Counted from the stretch's first letter, positions 52,056 to 61,563 are shown. The stretch is 64,000 nt of DNA from an uncultured Bacilli bacterium (GCA_910577505.1 CAJTLN010000002.1:186001-250000), one strand, 5' to 3'. Notes: generated by a model from the sequence alone, not told the origin. Translations and numbers: made by a program.

Positions 52056-52604
52056 ATGATTTTATTAGTTAATAAAAATAATATTTTTAATGAGGATATG
52101 TTAAAAGATTTTCAAATGATTGAATATGAAAATTATGATGGACAAACTAAGTATGTTGAGAGCGAAACATTTCGCCATTTTGAAATGTTAAGGGCACACT
52201 TGAGAGTTGATGGTATAGAAATCGATATTGATGGAGCTTATAGAAGTTTAGAGTCACAAGAAAATTTATTTTTAAAGTTTATGAACAAATATGGAATAGA
52301 TTATGCTGAAGAAATTGTAGCTATGCCTGGTACCAGTGAACATCATACTGGTCAAGCGATTGATATAGTTATAAAAAAGAATAATAAATGGATTATAGAA
52401 AATGATGATTTATTAAAAGAAGAAAAAATATTTGATAGAATACATAAATCATTAAAATACTTTGGCTTCGTTCTTCGTTATCCTAAAGGAAAAGAGAATA
52501 TTACTGGTTATCCATATGAGCCATGGCATATTAGATATATAGGAGAAAAAGAAGCTATGGAAATTGGGGACTTAACTTTGGAAGAGTATCTTGGAAAAGA
52601 ATAA
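52056..52604 (+). CDS. D-Ala-D-Ala carboxypeptidase family (M15B, VanY-like)
   Basis: A 182-residue zinc peptidase of the VanY/LdcB group, which trims peptidoglycan stem peptides. The zinc motif SEHHTGQAID (H96, D103) and EPWHIRY (E155, H158) are intact. It has no signal peptide or anchor, unlike most LdcB proteins, so it may act in the cytoplasm on recycled muropeptides or leave by a non-Sec route. The ribosome site is GGGTGA. Confidence 0.88.
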   Translation: MILLVNKNNIFNEDMLKDFQMIEYENYDGQTKYVESETFRHFEMLRAHLRVDGIEIDIDGAYRSLESQENLFLKFMNKYGIDYAEEIVAMPGTSEHHTGQAIDIVIKKNNKWIIENDDLLKEEKIFDRIHKSLKYFGFVLRYPKGKENITGYPYEPWHIRYIGEKEAMEIGDLTLEEYLGKE

Positions 52605-52628
52605 AAATACTTTTTAAGTATTCTTTTA
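52604..52628 (+). terminator. Weak terminator after M15 peptidase
   Basis: AATACTT pairs with AAGTATT across a short T loop, followed by CTTTT. Confidence 0.45.
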
Positions 52629-52689
52629 GGCGGATGCAATTTTTAGAGTAATGATAAGTTCATAAACTATTTATGAAAGGAGAATAGTT

Positions 52690-53451
52690 ATGGCTTATCA
52701 AAGAGCTTATTTTCCCATGAAAGTAATAAATGTAAGTCAGGGATATGGAATTGCTTCTACTTCTCATAAATTGTCTTATGCTTTAGACTTATCTGGTAAA
52801 GACAGTGGAGCAGATGAAGTATATGCGCCATTTGATTGTAAAATAACTAAATTATATCAGCCGTCAGATACTAGAAAACATGCTAATACCGTATGGTTAA
52901 CAAGTACAGAAAAGGTTTTAAGTCCTAATGGATACTATGGTTATTTAACAATTAGCATAACTCATCCAGCAGAAATAACTAATATGAAATTAGGTAGAGT
53001 ATATAAGCAGGGAGAATTTCTTTGTCATGAGGGAAAAACTGGAAATGCTTCTGGCAATCATATTCATTTAGAAGTCAGCAAAGGTACTTCAGCTGGTTGG
53101 TCTTTGAAAAAAAGTGGAATATACGAAGAATATGTAACATTTAATAAAGTAAAGCCAGAAGAATATTTATTTGCTAGAGATGATGCAATCATAAGAAATT
53201 CCATTTATAAAGGATATAAATATAGATTTATTAAAGAAAAAGATATCACATATAAAGTAGAAGATGTTCCAAGTTTGCCATTAAATGTACATACTAGTGC
53301 AGATTATAGAAGTGATACTATTATAAAAAATAAAGGATTAAAAAATGGGGATGAAGTAATTAGATTTTATATAAAAAATGGATTAGCTTATATTTATCAT
53401 TATGAAATTATGGGTTATATAGCTAATAAGTATTTAAAAAAAGTAAATTAA
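52690..53451 (+). CDS. M23 peptidase with SH3-like C-terminus
   Basis: A 253-residue predicted peptidoglycan endopeptidase. The M23 core has SHKLSYALDLSG near residues 25-36 and the NHIHLE motif (H124, H126). The first zinc His is normally four residues before the Asp; here that position is Ser and the nearest His is seven before, a variant also known from phage-type endolysins as far as I recall. Residues 190-253 look like a bacterial SH3 wall-binding domain. No signal peptide. The start has AAAGGAG. A phage origin is possible but no holin is adjacent. Confidence 0.8.
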   Translation: MAYQRAYFPMKVINVSQGYGIASTSHKLSYALDLSGKDSGADEVYAPFDCKITKLYQPSDTRKHANTVWLTSTEKVLSPNGYYGYLTISITHPAEITNMKLGRVYKQGEFLCHEGKTGNASGNHIHLEVSKGTSAGWSLKKSGIYEEYVTFNKVKPEEYLFARDDAIIRNSIYKGYKYRFIKEKDITYKVEDVPSLPLNVHTSADYRSDTIIKNKGLKNGDEVIRFYIKNGLAYIYHYEIMGYIANKYLKKVN

Positions 53452-53455
53452 AATA

Positions 53456-53488
53456 AAAAAACTTGAAATATTATTTCAAGTTTTATTT
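53456..53488. terminator. Bidirectional terminator
   Basis: AAAAACTTGAAATA pairs with TATTTCAAGTTTT. T-rich on both sides, serving the M23 gene (+) and tRNA-Lys (-). Confidence 0.75.
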
Positions 53489-53494
53489 ATAAAA

Positions 53495-53570
53495 TGGTGT
53501 CCCCTTAGGGATTCGAACCCTAGACCCACTGATTAAGAGTCAGTTGCTCTACCAACTGAGCTAAGGAGAC
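53495..53570 (-). tRNA. tRNA-Lys (CTT)
   Basis: A 76-base cloverleaf on the minus strand: acceptor GTCTCCT/AGGGGAC with one G-U pair, anticodon loop CTCTTAA (anticodon CTT at 53535-53537), encoded CCA. Confidence 0.92.
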
Positions 53571-53590
53571 ATTTCCTCAGTACATGTTAA

Positions 53591-53598
53591 ATTATACA
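53591..53598 (-). promoter_or_regulatory. Promoter (-10) of tRNA-Lys
   Basis: On the minus strand TG abuts TATAAT, about 20 bases ahead of the tRNA. Confidence 0.5.
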
Positions 53599-53667
53599 AC
53601 ATTCTTTTTAGAAAATCTAGATATAAATTGTAATTTATATAAAAAAATAGAAGTAAATTAGAAATTG

Positions 53668-53676
53668 TGATAAAAT
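53668..53676 (+). promoter_or_regulatory. Extended -10 promoter
   Basis: TGA-TAAAAT, 20 bases ahead of the start at 53696. Confidence 0.5.
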
Positions 53677-53695
53677 ACTTTTGGGAGTTGAAATT

Positions 53696-54013
53696 ATGTA
53701 TAAAGATTTAACTAGCGAAGAAAAGAGAAAAATAAGAGAAGGTTATATTTCTACAAGAAAAGGAAAAGAATTAACTAATAATCTAAATAGATTATTAATA
53801 GAAGGAATTATTTGTCTTGTTTCATGTGTTGTAATTGTTGTTTTGACGTTGATTTATGATTTAGCTTGGTGGTATTGGTTTTTTGCTGGATTAACTTTAT
53901 TTTGTGGAATATTATTTTTACTAGGTCAATATTTTATAAGAATGAAAGAGTATAATAAGTTTTTAATACACGATAATAAAAAAAGAAAAAATAAGTTGAC
54001 TAAAAGAAAATAA
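53696..54013 (+). CDS. Hypothetical small membrane protein
   Basis: A 105-residue protein with a charged N-terminus, two membrane helices (about residues 36-57 and 60-80) forming a hairpin, and a Lys/Arg-rich C-terminus. The ATG has GGGAG upstream. The tRNA-Ser promoter lies in its last codons. Function unknown; a holin-like topology is possible given the M23 gene nearby, but nothing else supports that. Confidence 0.6.
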   Translation: MYKDLTSEEKRKIREGYISTRKGKELTNNLNRLLIEGIICLVSCVVIVVLTLIYDLAWWYWFFAGLTLFCGILFLLGQYFIRMKEYNKFLIHDNKKRKNKLTKRK

Positions 54014-54024
54014 TTAGGTATAAT
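53996..54024 (+). promoter_or_regulatory. Promoter of tRNA-Ser
   Basis: TTGACT (53996-54001), a 17-base spacer and TATAAT (54019-54024), the closest to consensus in the window. Its -35 overlaps the end of the preceding coding region. Confidence 0.75.
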
Positions 54025-54044
54025 TTATTTGTTACCTTGGTTAT

Positions 54045-54135
54045 GGAGCAGTACTCAAGAGGCTGAAGAGGCGCCCCTGCTAAGGGTGTAGGTCGGGTAA
54101 CTGGCGCGAGAGTTCAAATCTCTCCTGCTCCGCCA
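54045..54135 (+). tRNA. tRNA-Ser (GCT)
   Basis: A 91-base class II tRNA: acceptor GGAGCAG/CTGCTCC, long variable arm, anticodon loop CTGCTAA (anticodon GCT), encoded CCA. Confidence 0.93.
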
Positions 54136-54145
54136 TTATATAATT

Positions 54146-54170
54146 AACTAGGTTCGTACCTAGTTTTTTT
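54146..54170 (+). terminator. Terminator after tRNA-Ser
   Basis: AACTAGGT (54146-54153) pairs with ACCTAGTT (54158-54165), followed by T. Confidence 0.85.
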
Positions 54171-54251
54171 GTGGAATAGATTTTAAGAGATTTTTCTTTT
54201 AAAATAGTATTTTCTGTTTTATAATTTATTTATGATATAGGAGGATGGTAT

Positions 54252-57200
54252 ATGATTTCTTTAGGTGATTTTAAACTTGATTCTAAAAGTTTAAACATAG
54301 ATGGTAGTAATAATAATATTGTTACTACTAGTTCTATTAATACTGGAAATATTAAAAATAATGGATTTAAAAATGTTGATTTTTCAAATAAAACAGCAAC
54401 AGAATTTGTAACTTTAGATTTGGATGATATTATTTCAAGTGAAAATAAAAAAAGTGAAATGGATTTAGATTTTCTTAAGGAACGTGCCCAAGAAAATGCA
54501 AGTAAGATATTAGGAAGAATGTCTAATAATAATTTAAGCGATTTAGATGCTTTAAGTAAATTATCTAGTGAACAATTAGATTTATTATTAGGTGAATATA
54601 ATAATTATAAAGATAATATTGATTTAGAATTAAAAAAAGATAATGAAAAAAGCAAAGCTGCAATGTTAAATATGTCTAAAAGAAGTGTTGAGGAATATAT
54701 TGAATTGCTTGGTTTTGCTAAAGATATGAAAACAGAAGAGTATCAAAAATATATTTATAATGATGTTGAAAATATGAGTTATGAAGAACTTGTTGGTTTT
54801 TATAATGAATATATGTATTCTTATGACAGATTAAATAATTTTCCAACAAATGAAGATATAGAAAATTGGAAAAAATATAGTAACCCTAGTAATATCTTGA
54901 AACTTTTAGAATATTCTAAAAGATTTGAAGAGGTTGAGGGAGTTTCTTTAACGACGGTTAATGCTGCTTCATATCAGGAGCTTTTTCCTTCTTTAAATAG
55001 TGATTTAATTGAGTGCTATAGTTTAATGAGTGAAAGTGAAAAGAAATTATTTATGTTTTATAGTGATAAATATGGAAATGAAAAAACTCTAGATTATCTT
55101 AATGAAATGCTACCTAGTTGGCGTCAAAGGGTTGCTTATGAGAATGTTTCAAATCGTATAAATAAATTAACTTTTGCAGATGAAGATGAAATAAAAGAAT
55201 ATGATATTATGCTACGCATGGAAATGGATATACCTCTAGATAAAAGAAATGATATGAGTTTGCCTATATATAGAACTCCTTTAGAATATAGAAAATTTTA
55301 TGAAATGGAAATGAAGTTGCCTGTTGACCAACGTTTTAGTAGGTTAATTGATCCTGATGAGTATGAAGCAAAGTATAATGAAGCTTATGAAAAAGCTAGT
55401 GATGAATTGTATAAGCAATATGAAACTGGACTTGTAAGAAATGATTTAAGTAATTTGTTTAATGTTTCGTCATCTGGTCTTAATGATGGTATTAATACTT
55501 TCTTTGATGGAATCGGAAAAACTTTTGCTACTAATGGAGAATTAACAATTTCAGATTATGAAAAATTAATGTATATGTCATATTTAGAAAGTAATTCTTA
55601 TGGATTGACTGATTATTATAATATTTCTTCCGCAGTTGGAAATATGTTACCTATTACAACAGCTGGTGTTTTGATGGGATTTGTATCTCCTGCATATTCT
55701 TCTAAGATTGCACAAGGTTTAATGTTTACTTCTGCTTATGGAAATACTAGTAATCAAATGATGTATCAAGGATATAGTCCAAAGTTGTCAATTTTTTATG
55801 GTTTAGCTAGTGCATCTGTAGAGACTGCTTTAGAAAGCTTTGGGGGAGTTTTTGGCGTTTCTGATGATATTGGTAAAAGTGTATTAGTTAATTTGGGTAA
55901 AGAGGGAATAGAGGAAGCAGTACAGTCTGCTGTTCAGCTTGGTGTTATTGATTCTATTATGCTTGGAGAAGAGATTAATTTAGATAAAATAACAAGTGAA
56001 ATGAAAGAATCTTTTTATAGTGGTGTAATTGTAGCAGGAATATTAAATTCTTATTCTTCTTCATTAGTTAATACTATTAATTTTGTCCAAAATGGGAATA
56101 CCTTTTCTTTAACAAATGCTGATTTTGAAAATATTATTAAATTAAAGGAGAGTAATAATATTAGTTATGAAGAATCATTTTCAACTTATATTCAACATTT
56201 AACCCAAAATGATTATTCGGTATTACGAGATTTGAAAAATTTTAATTTAGAAAAGTTTTATACAGAAAATCAAAATGGAGGAATAATTATAATTACTCCT
56301 AATCAAACTTTAGGAGCACAAACAGCAGATAATGGAGCTGGAGAGCATGGAGATAGAGTTAATGATATTTATAATCTTATATATAAAAATTTTAAACCAA
56401 TAGAAAGTGCATGGCAGTATGATTCTAGAAATGAAAATAATATTGTAATACAATTGTGTACTGGTTGTGAGAGTGTTGTTTGGCTTCCTGATAATATGAA
56501 TAAGTATCAATTAGATGTTTTGAAATATTTTAATACAGAAATAGCTTCGATAAAAAACAAAACAAACGTTTCTGGTTTTATGATTACTGATAGAGAAATG
56601 GATTATAATAAATCTTTTCATATGAGTTGTAATGATCTTTCAGGAGCTATTGAAGCAGGAACAAAAAGACTTAATAATAATATAAAAGGTAGTGATATTG
56701 TTTTACAACTTTCTACATTAGATTCAATAAATTTTAGCCAACAAAATAAAATTGATAGTCAAGCAAGTAAAGGTGAATCTAGTGGGGTGTATGTGAGAAA
56801 TTTGGATATCAATACAAAGAATAGAATTAATACATTTAGGGAACAATTAAATAGTTATGGAAATAATGAAATAGTTGTAGATTTCTTATGCTTGGCTTTA
56901 GAAGATTCATATAAAAGAGGAAATAACGATATAGATTCTTTTATTAATAAAATACATCAAAGCGGTATTCGTTTTGAACTTGGCAGTACTGGTACAGGTT
57001 CTAAATCATGGGGAAGTGGAATAGTAACAATAGATCCAGTAAATATTGCTAATAATGATTATATATGTATTTTACATGAGATAGGACATCAATTTAATAA
57101 TAAAGTAAATAATAGAAGACCTCCAAGCAATTGGATGAATACAATGCAATTAATGCAGCAAGTAGGAAATTATAGTAAAAATTCTGTATTAAATGATGTT

Positions 57201-57746
57201 TTTATTCGTCGAAATGTAAGGTATGGAGAAGCTGTTAATTTGCTTGATGGATTGTTGAAGAGTGAAGGATTTAATGAACGATTAGATTATTATAATTATT
57301 TGAATGATAAATATAGTAATGTAGGTATTTTTCAAAAAAATAACGCTAAAAAGGAATTAAGAAATATGAAAGTAAGTGAGGATGTTATAAAAAGGTGGGC
57401 CTCAGGAAAAATATCTGCTTCGGATCTTGCTAATGAAATTATAAAAGCTCGTACTTCTTCTTTAGAATTAATGTCATCTTTTAAATCTGGAGATATCACT
57501 TTATGTGATATTGTTGATGGAGTATATATGGGAAAAGCTGAAGATTCATATGGTAATCCAATTTCAGGACATGGTGAACAATATTATAAATTTAATCCAG
57601 CTGAAGATTCTTATGATGAAATAATGGCTAATTATATTGCATTAAAGATGAGAAATGATACTCAAACTATAAATAATTTAGAAAAAGTTTTTGGTAACGG
57701 ATTCATACAGACTTTAGATAGTGAATATAATAAATTGGTTAGATAA
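54252..57746 (+). CDS. Giant zincin-like protein, putative effector or toxin
   Basis: A 1164-residue protein. Residues 1-450 are polar and helical. Residues 458-610 are hydrophobic and rich in small residues (ITTAGVLMGFVSP onward), resembling a membrane-inserting segment. The C-terminal third has a zincin motif HEIGH (942-946) with E1123 in DEIMANYIALK as a plausible third ligand. Long N-terminal region, hydrophobic middle and C-terminal enzyme fit the layout of polymorphic toxins or secreted effectors; I see no immunity gene call that is certain. No Sec signal. A GGAGGAT site precedes the ATG. An NlpC/P60 gene follows after 34 bases with a hairpin between. Confidence 0.7.
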   Translation: MISLGDFKLDSKSLNIDGSNNNIVTTSSINTGNIKNNGFKNVDFSNKTATEFVTLDLDDIISSENKKSEMDLDFLKERAQENASKILGRMSNNNLSDLDALSKLSSEQLDLLLGEYNNYKDNIDLELKKDNEKSKAAMLNMSKRSVEEYIELLGFAKDMKTEEYQKYIYNDVENMSYEELVGFYNEYMYSYDRLNNFPTNEDIENWKKYSNPSNILKLLEYSKRFEEVEGVSLTTVNAASYQELFPSLNSDLIECYSLMSESEKKLFMFYSDKYGNEKTLDYLNEMLPSWRQRVAYENVSNRINKLTFADEDEIKEYDIMLRMEMDIPLDKRNDMSLPIYRTPLEYRKFYEMEMKLPVDQRFSRLIDPDEYEAKYNEAYEKASDELYKQYETGLVRNDLSNLFNVSSSGLNDGINTFFDGIGKTFATNGELTISDYEKLMYMSYLESNSYGLTDYYNISSAVGNMLPITTAGVLMGFVSPAYSSKIAQGLMFTSAYGNTSNQMMYQGYSPKLSIFYGLASASVETALESFGGVFGVSDDIGKSVLVNLGKEGIEEAVQSAVQLGVIDSIMLGEEINLDKITSEMKESFYSGVIVAGILNSYSSSLVNTINFVQNGNTFSLTNADFENIIKLKESNNISYEESFSTYIQHLTQNDYSVLRDLKNFNLEKFYTENQNGGIIIITPNQTLGAQTADNGAGEHGDRVNDIYNLIYKNFKPIESAWQYDSRNENNIVIQLCTGCESVVWLPDNMNKYQLDVLKYFNTEIASIKNKTNVSGFMITDREMDYNKSFHMSCNDLSGAIEAGTKRLNNNIKGSDIVLQLSTLDSINFSQQNKIDSQASKGESSGVYVRNLDINTKNRINTFREQLNSYGNNEIVVDFLCLALEDSYKRGNNDIDSFINKIHQSGIRFELGSTGTGSKSWGSGIVTIDPVNIANNDYICILHEIGHQFNNKVNNRRPPSNWMNTMQLMQQVGNYSKNSVLNDVFIRRNVRYGEAVNLLDGLLKSEGFNERLDYYNYLNDKYSNVGIFQKNNAKKELRNMKVSEDVIKRWASGKISASDLANEIIKARTSSLELMSSFKSGDITLCDIVDGVYMGKAEDSYGNPISGHGEQYYKFNPAEDSYDEIMANYIALKMRNDTQTINNLEKVFGNGFIQTLDSEYNKLVR

Positions 57747-57772
57747 AGAACATTTTTATGTTCTTTTTTTAG
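57745..57772 (+). terminator. Terminator or attenuator between giant protein and NlpC/P60 gene
   Basis: AAGAACAT (57746-57753) pairs with ATGTTCTT (57758-57765), followed by T. The next ribosome site begins right after, and no promoter fits in the gap, so partial readthrough is likely. Confidence 0.7.
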
Positions 57773-57780
57773 GAGATATA

Positions 57781-58461
57781 ATGAGAAAATATATAGTAGA
57801 AGGTTTTAATGTTGAATTTTATCAAGAATGGTTGGATAAGATAATTAAGAATAATGATAATATTAGAGATAGGATTGTAGCAATTGCAAAGTTTATGGCT
57901 TATCTTTTTCCTAAAATACCATATTTTTGGGGTGGAGGACATGGTTTAACGAAGTCAGAAATGATTGGATTAGATAAAGAATGGGGTACTTTGGATAAAA
58001 TAAAATATAGTGGTTCTACACGATGGGAAAAAGATAAGCTATTTCCAAAATCGTTAGATTGTTCTGGATTTGTATCTTGGTGTTTAATTAATGCTGGATT
58101 TGATATAGATTCTTTTATTAGTAAATTTGACGGATATGTACTTAATTCGTGGGAGATGACTAAACTTGGTCGTATCTATAAAATTACAGATGATAATTTA
58201 TTATATAATATAAATTTAGGAGATATTGCTTATATGAAGGGGCATGTTGGGATAATAATAGATATTGATTTTAATAGTAAAAGTATCTTAATAGTACATG
58301 TTTCAGGTAGTGGAGAAGGATTGAATATAACAGAAGTTAGTACGATGACAGGATGCATTATTAATGATGATTTGGGAGAAATGGAGAGTTTTAATCATTC
58401 AATTAATAGAACAATGAAAAAATATTTTACAGATGTAATACATGTTGATTATGAAAAATAA
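57781..58461 (+). CDS. NlpC/P60-family cysteine peptidase
   Basis: A 226-residue NlpC/P60 hydrolase, a family that cleaves peptidoglycan stem peptides. The YFWGGGHG motif, the catalytic C94 in DCSGFVSW, H155 in GHVGII and a third polar residue H173 are present. An insert of about 35 residues separates the GGG motif from the catalytic Cys. There is no signal peptide. AGGAGAT precedes the ATG; an earlier in-frame ATG lies inside the giant gene and is rejected. It probably works with the giant protein, for example in its passage through the wall. Confidence 0.8.
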   Translation: MRKYIVEGFNVEFYQEWLDKIIKNNDNIRDRIVAIAKFMAYLFPKIPYFWGGGHGLTKSEMIGLDKEWGTLDKIKYSGSTRWEKDKLFPKSLDCSGFVSWCLINAGFDIDSFISKFDGYVLNSWEMTKLGRIYKITDDNLLYNINLGDIAYMKGHVGIIIDIDFNSKSILIVHVSGSGEGLNITEVSTMTGCIINDDLGEMESFNHSINRTMKKYFTDVIHVDYEK

Positions 58462-58576
58462 GAGTCTTTTTTATGGTTGGAATTATAAATTAAATTTATG
58501 AAAATATAATTAGATTTTATAATGATGTTAAATAATGTAAAAATGTAATTTTATAGTCAAAAAAAATTATTTTTTA

Positions 58577-58585
58577 TGGTAAAAT
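58577..58585 (+). promoter_or_regulatory. Extended -10 promoter for pflB
   Basis: TGG-TAAAAT, 25 bases ahead of the start codon. Confidence 0.55.
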
Positions 58586-58610
58586 CATTAATGTTGGGAG
58601 GAATGTAATA

Positions 58611-60845
58611 ATGAGAGAAGAATGGAAAAATTTTAATGAGGGAGTTTGGACTAAAGAAATAAATGTTAGTGATTTTATTAAGAAAAACTATGTACCTTAT
58701 ACAGGTGGTGAAGAGTTTTTAGCTGGTCCAACTGAAAAAACAAAAAGAGTTTTAAAAATATATGAAGATGTCTGCAAAGAAGAAGTGAAAAAACATGTTG
58801 TAGACATAGATGTTGATACTCCGGCTGGAATTAATGTTTTTAAGCCTGGATATATTTCAGAAGATGATGATGTAATTGTTGGTTTACAAACTGATCAATT
58901 ATGTAAGAGAAGTATAGTTCCAAAAGGTGGACTAAAGATGGTTTATCAGGAATTAGATGCTTATGGATATAAGATGAATCCAGAACTAGATAAATTCTGT
59001 AAAACTAATTTAGTTAAGACACATAATGATGGTGTTTTTGATGCATATACAAAAGAAATTAGAACAGCGAGACATGTTAAATTGTTAACTGGTCTTCCAG
59101 ATGCTTATGGACGTGGTAGAATTATCGGCGATTATAGAAGAATTGCGTTATATGGTATTGATAAATTAATGGAAGAAAAGTTTAATGATTGGGATAATAT
59201 GAAAATTGATATAATGTCTCAAGATGTTATACGTTTACGTGAAGAAATATCAATGCAATATAAAGCTTTAAAAGAAATAAAAGAAATGGCAGCAAGTTAT
59301 GGATTTGATATTTCTAAGCCAGCAAGCAATGCTAAAGAAGCTGTTCAATGGACATATTTTGGATACTTAGCTGCAATAAAGGAAAATAACGGAGCTGCAA
59401 TGTCTTTGGGAAGAGTAGATGCTTTCTTTGATATTTTCTTTGAAAGAGATATAAAAAATGGTATTTTAACTGAGGAAGAAGCTCAAGAAATAATTGACCA
59501 ATTTGTTATTAAATTAAGAGCGGCAAGACATTTGAGAACTCCAGATTATGATGAATTATTCTCTGGGGATCCAACTTGGGTAACTTGTTCTTTAGGCGGT
59601 ATGACTAAAGATGGTAAAACAATGGTTAATAAAACTTCATTCCGTATTGTTCATACATTAGAAAACTTGGAGAGTGCACCAGAACCAAATATGACTATTT
59701 TATGGGCTCAAGATTTACCAGAAGCATGGAAAAAATATTGTGCTAAAGTTAGTATTGCTACTGATTCAATTCAATATGAAAATGATGATTTGATGCGTCC
59801 TTCAATGGGAAATGATTATGCAATAGCTTGTTGTGTTTCTTCAATGAGAGTTGGTAAAGATATGCAATTCTTTGGAGCTCGTTGTAATTTAGCTAAAGCA
59901 TTACTTTATTCAATAAATGGTGGAGTAGATGAGATGAAACGTCAACTAGTAATACCAGGTTTTGATAAAATGGAAGATGAAGTACTTGATTATGAAAAAG
60001 TAAAAGCTTCATATTATAAAATGATTAAGGAAGTTGCTAGAATTTATAGTGATGCAATGAATATTATTCATTATATGCATGATAGATATGCTTATGAAGC
60101 TGGTCAAATGGCGTTACATGATACATATGTTAATAGATTAATGGCTTATGGAGTTGCAGGTTTCTCTGTTGCTGTTGATTCACTATCAGCAATTAAATAT
60201 GCTAAAGTAAAACCTATTCGTGATGAAGAAGGTATTACTGTAGATTTTGAAATTGAAGGTGATTATCCTAAATTTGGTAATGATGATGATAGAGTTGATG
60301 AAATTGGAAAAGAGTTACTTGAAAAAGTATATTCAGAATTAGCTTCTCATCCATGCTATAGAAATGCACAACCTACATTATCTGTTCTAACAATTACTTC
60401 AAATGTTGTATATGGCTCTAATACGGGAGCAACACCAGATGGAAGAAAAGCGGGAGTTGCATTTGCCCCTGGAGCTAATCCAATGCATGGAAGAGATGAA
60501 TCAGGAGCAATAGCGTCACTTAACTCTGTTGCAAAACTAGATTGGGAAAATTGCTGTCGTGATGGAATTTCTAATACTTTCTCAATTGTACCTAATTCTT
60601 TAGGAATAAATGATGAAGAAAGAACTAATAATTTAGTTCAGCTAATGGATGGTTATTTTGCACAAGGAGCACATCATTTAAATGTTAATGTTTTAAATAG
60701 AGAAATGCTAATTGATGCAATGGAAAATCCAGATAAATATCCTTTACTTACTATAAGAGTATCAGGATACGCTGTTAGATTTAATAAACTAACTAGAAAA
60801 CAACAAGAAGAAGTTATTTCTAGAACATTCCATGAGAAAATGTAA
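58611..60845 (+). CDS. pflB: Pyruvate formate-lyase
   Basis: Glycyl-radical enzyme converting pyruvate and CoA to acetyl-CoA and formate in anaerobic cytoplasm. The 744-residue protein has the catalytic Cys pair C407-C408 in IACCVSSMRVG and the radical Gly G719 in RVSGYAVRF, in the expected C-terminal place. The start has GGGAGG. pflA begins at or just after its stop. Confidence 0.97.
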   Translation: MREEWKNFNEGVWTKEINVSDFIKKNYVPYTGGEEFLAGPTEKTKRVLKIYEDVCKEEVKKHVVDIDVDTPAGINVFKPGYISEDDDVIVGLQTDQLCKRSIVPKGGLKMVYQELDAYGYKMNPELDKFCKTNLVKTHNDGVFDAYTKEIRTARHVKLLTGLPDAYGRGRIIGDYRRIALYGIDKLMEEKFNDWDNMKIDIMSQDVIRLREEISMQYKALKEIKEMAASYGFDISKPASNAKEAVQWTYFGYLAAIKENNGAAMSLGRVDAFFDIFFERDIKNGILTEEEAQEIIDQFVIKLRAARHLRTPDYDELFSGDPTWVTCSLGGMTKDGKTMVNKTSFRIVHTLENLESAPEPNMTILWAQDLPEAWKKYCAKVSIATDSIQYENDDLMRPSMGNDYAIACCVSSMRVGKDMQFFGARCNLAKALLYSINGGVDEMKRQLVIPGFDKMEDEVLDYEKVKASYYKMIKEVARIYSDAMNIIHYMHDRYAYEAGQMALHDTYVNRLMAYGVAGFSVAVDSLSAIKYAKVKPIRDEEGITVDFEIEGDYPKFGNDDDRVDEIGKELLEKVYSELASHPCYRNAQPTLSVLTITSNVVYGSNTGATPDGRKAGVAFAPGANPMHGRDESGAIASLNSVAKLDWENCCRDGISNTFSIVPNSLGINDEERTNNLVQLMDGYFAQGAHHLNVNVLNREMLIDAMENPDKYPLLTIRVSGYAVRFNKLTRKQQEEVISRTFHEKM

Positions 60846-60846
60846 T

Positions 60847-61563
60847 ATGTTAGGTTCTGTTGATTCAATAGAAACTTTCGGCTTAGTAGATGGACCTGGT
60901 ATTCGTACTGTGGTCTTCTTAAATGGCTGTAGTTTAAGATGTAAATTTTGTCATAATCCTGAAATGTGGAAGATAAAAGAATTAAATTTTACATCAGATG
61001 ATATATTAAAAAAAGTTTTAAGAAGTAAACCTTATTTTAAAAATAATGGTGGAGTCACCTTCTCTGGTGGAGAACCATTGTTGCAATATGATTTCTTAGT
61101 TGAAACTTGTAAAAAAATAAAGAAAGAGAATATCCATATTGCAATAGATACTGCAGGGATTGGAAATGGTGATTATAAAGAATTGTTTAAAGTTGTAGAT
61201 ATGGTTCTATTAGATATTAAACATATAACAGATGATGGTTATAAAAATATTACGGATAGGGATTATATTAATAATTTTTTTAACTTTGTAAGGCAATTAA
61301 ATGAAACGAATGTAGAAGTTTGGATTAGACAAGTAATAGTTCCTGGAATACATGATAATATTGAATATATAAAAGATTTATCTACTTTTATAAAAACAAA
61401 TATAAAAAATGTTACTAGAGTTGATTTTTTACCATATCATAAATTGGGTGGAGATAAATATGATAAACTTGGCATAGATAATCCTTATAAGTTAATGCCA
61501 GAAATGGATAAAAATAAATGTGATGAATTGTATAAACTTTTTATGGAAGACTTTAATAAATAA
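60847..61563 (+). CDS. pflA: Pyruvate formate-lyase activating enzyme
   Basis: Radical SAM enzyme that installs the glycyl radical on PflB, 238 residues. The iron-sulfur motif is C28, C32, C35 (CSLRCKFC), preceded by the family opening SIETFGLVDGPGIR, and GGEP occurs in FSGGEPLLQYDF. The start at 60847 follows the pflB stop by one base and matches the usual N-terminus; an in-frame ATG at 60832 inside pflB is the alternative. Neither has a strong ribosome site, implying coupling to pflB. Confidence 0.93.
   Translation: MLGSVDSIETFGLVDGPGIRTVVFLNGCSLRCKFCHNPEMWKIKELNFTSDDILKKVLRSKPYFKNNGGVTFSGGEPLLQYDFLVETCKKIKKENIHIAIDTAGIGNGDYKELFKVVDMVLLDIKHITDDGYKNITDRDYINNFFNFVRQLNETNVEVWIRQVIVPGIHDNIEYIKDLSTFIKTNIKNVTRVDFLPYHKLGGDKYDKLGIDNPYKLMPEMDKNKCDELYKLFMEDFNK

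Noticed and set aside
53696..54013. Considered as a holin for the nearby M23 endolysin.
   Set aside because: It has two helices and a basic tail, but lies on a separate transcript with a tRNA between, and no other lysis or phage gene is present.
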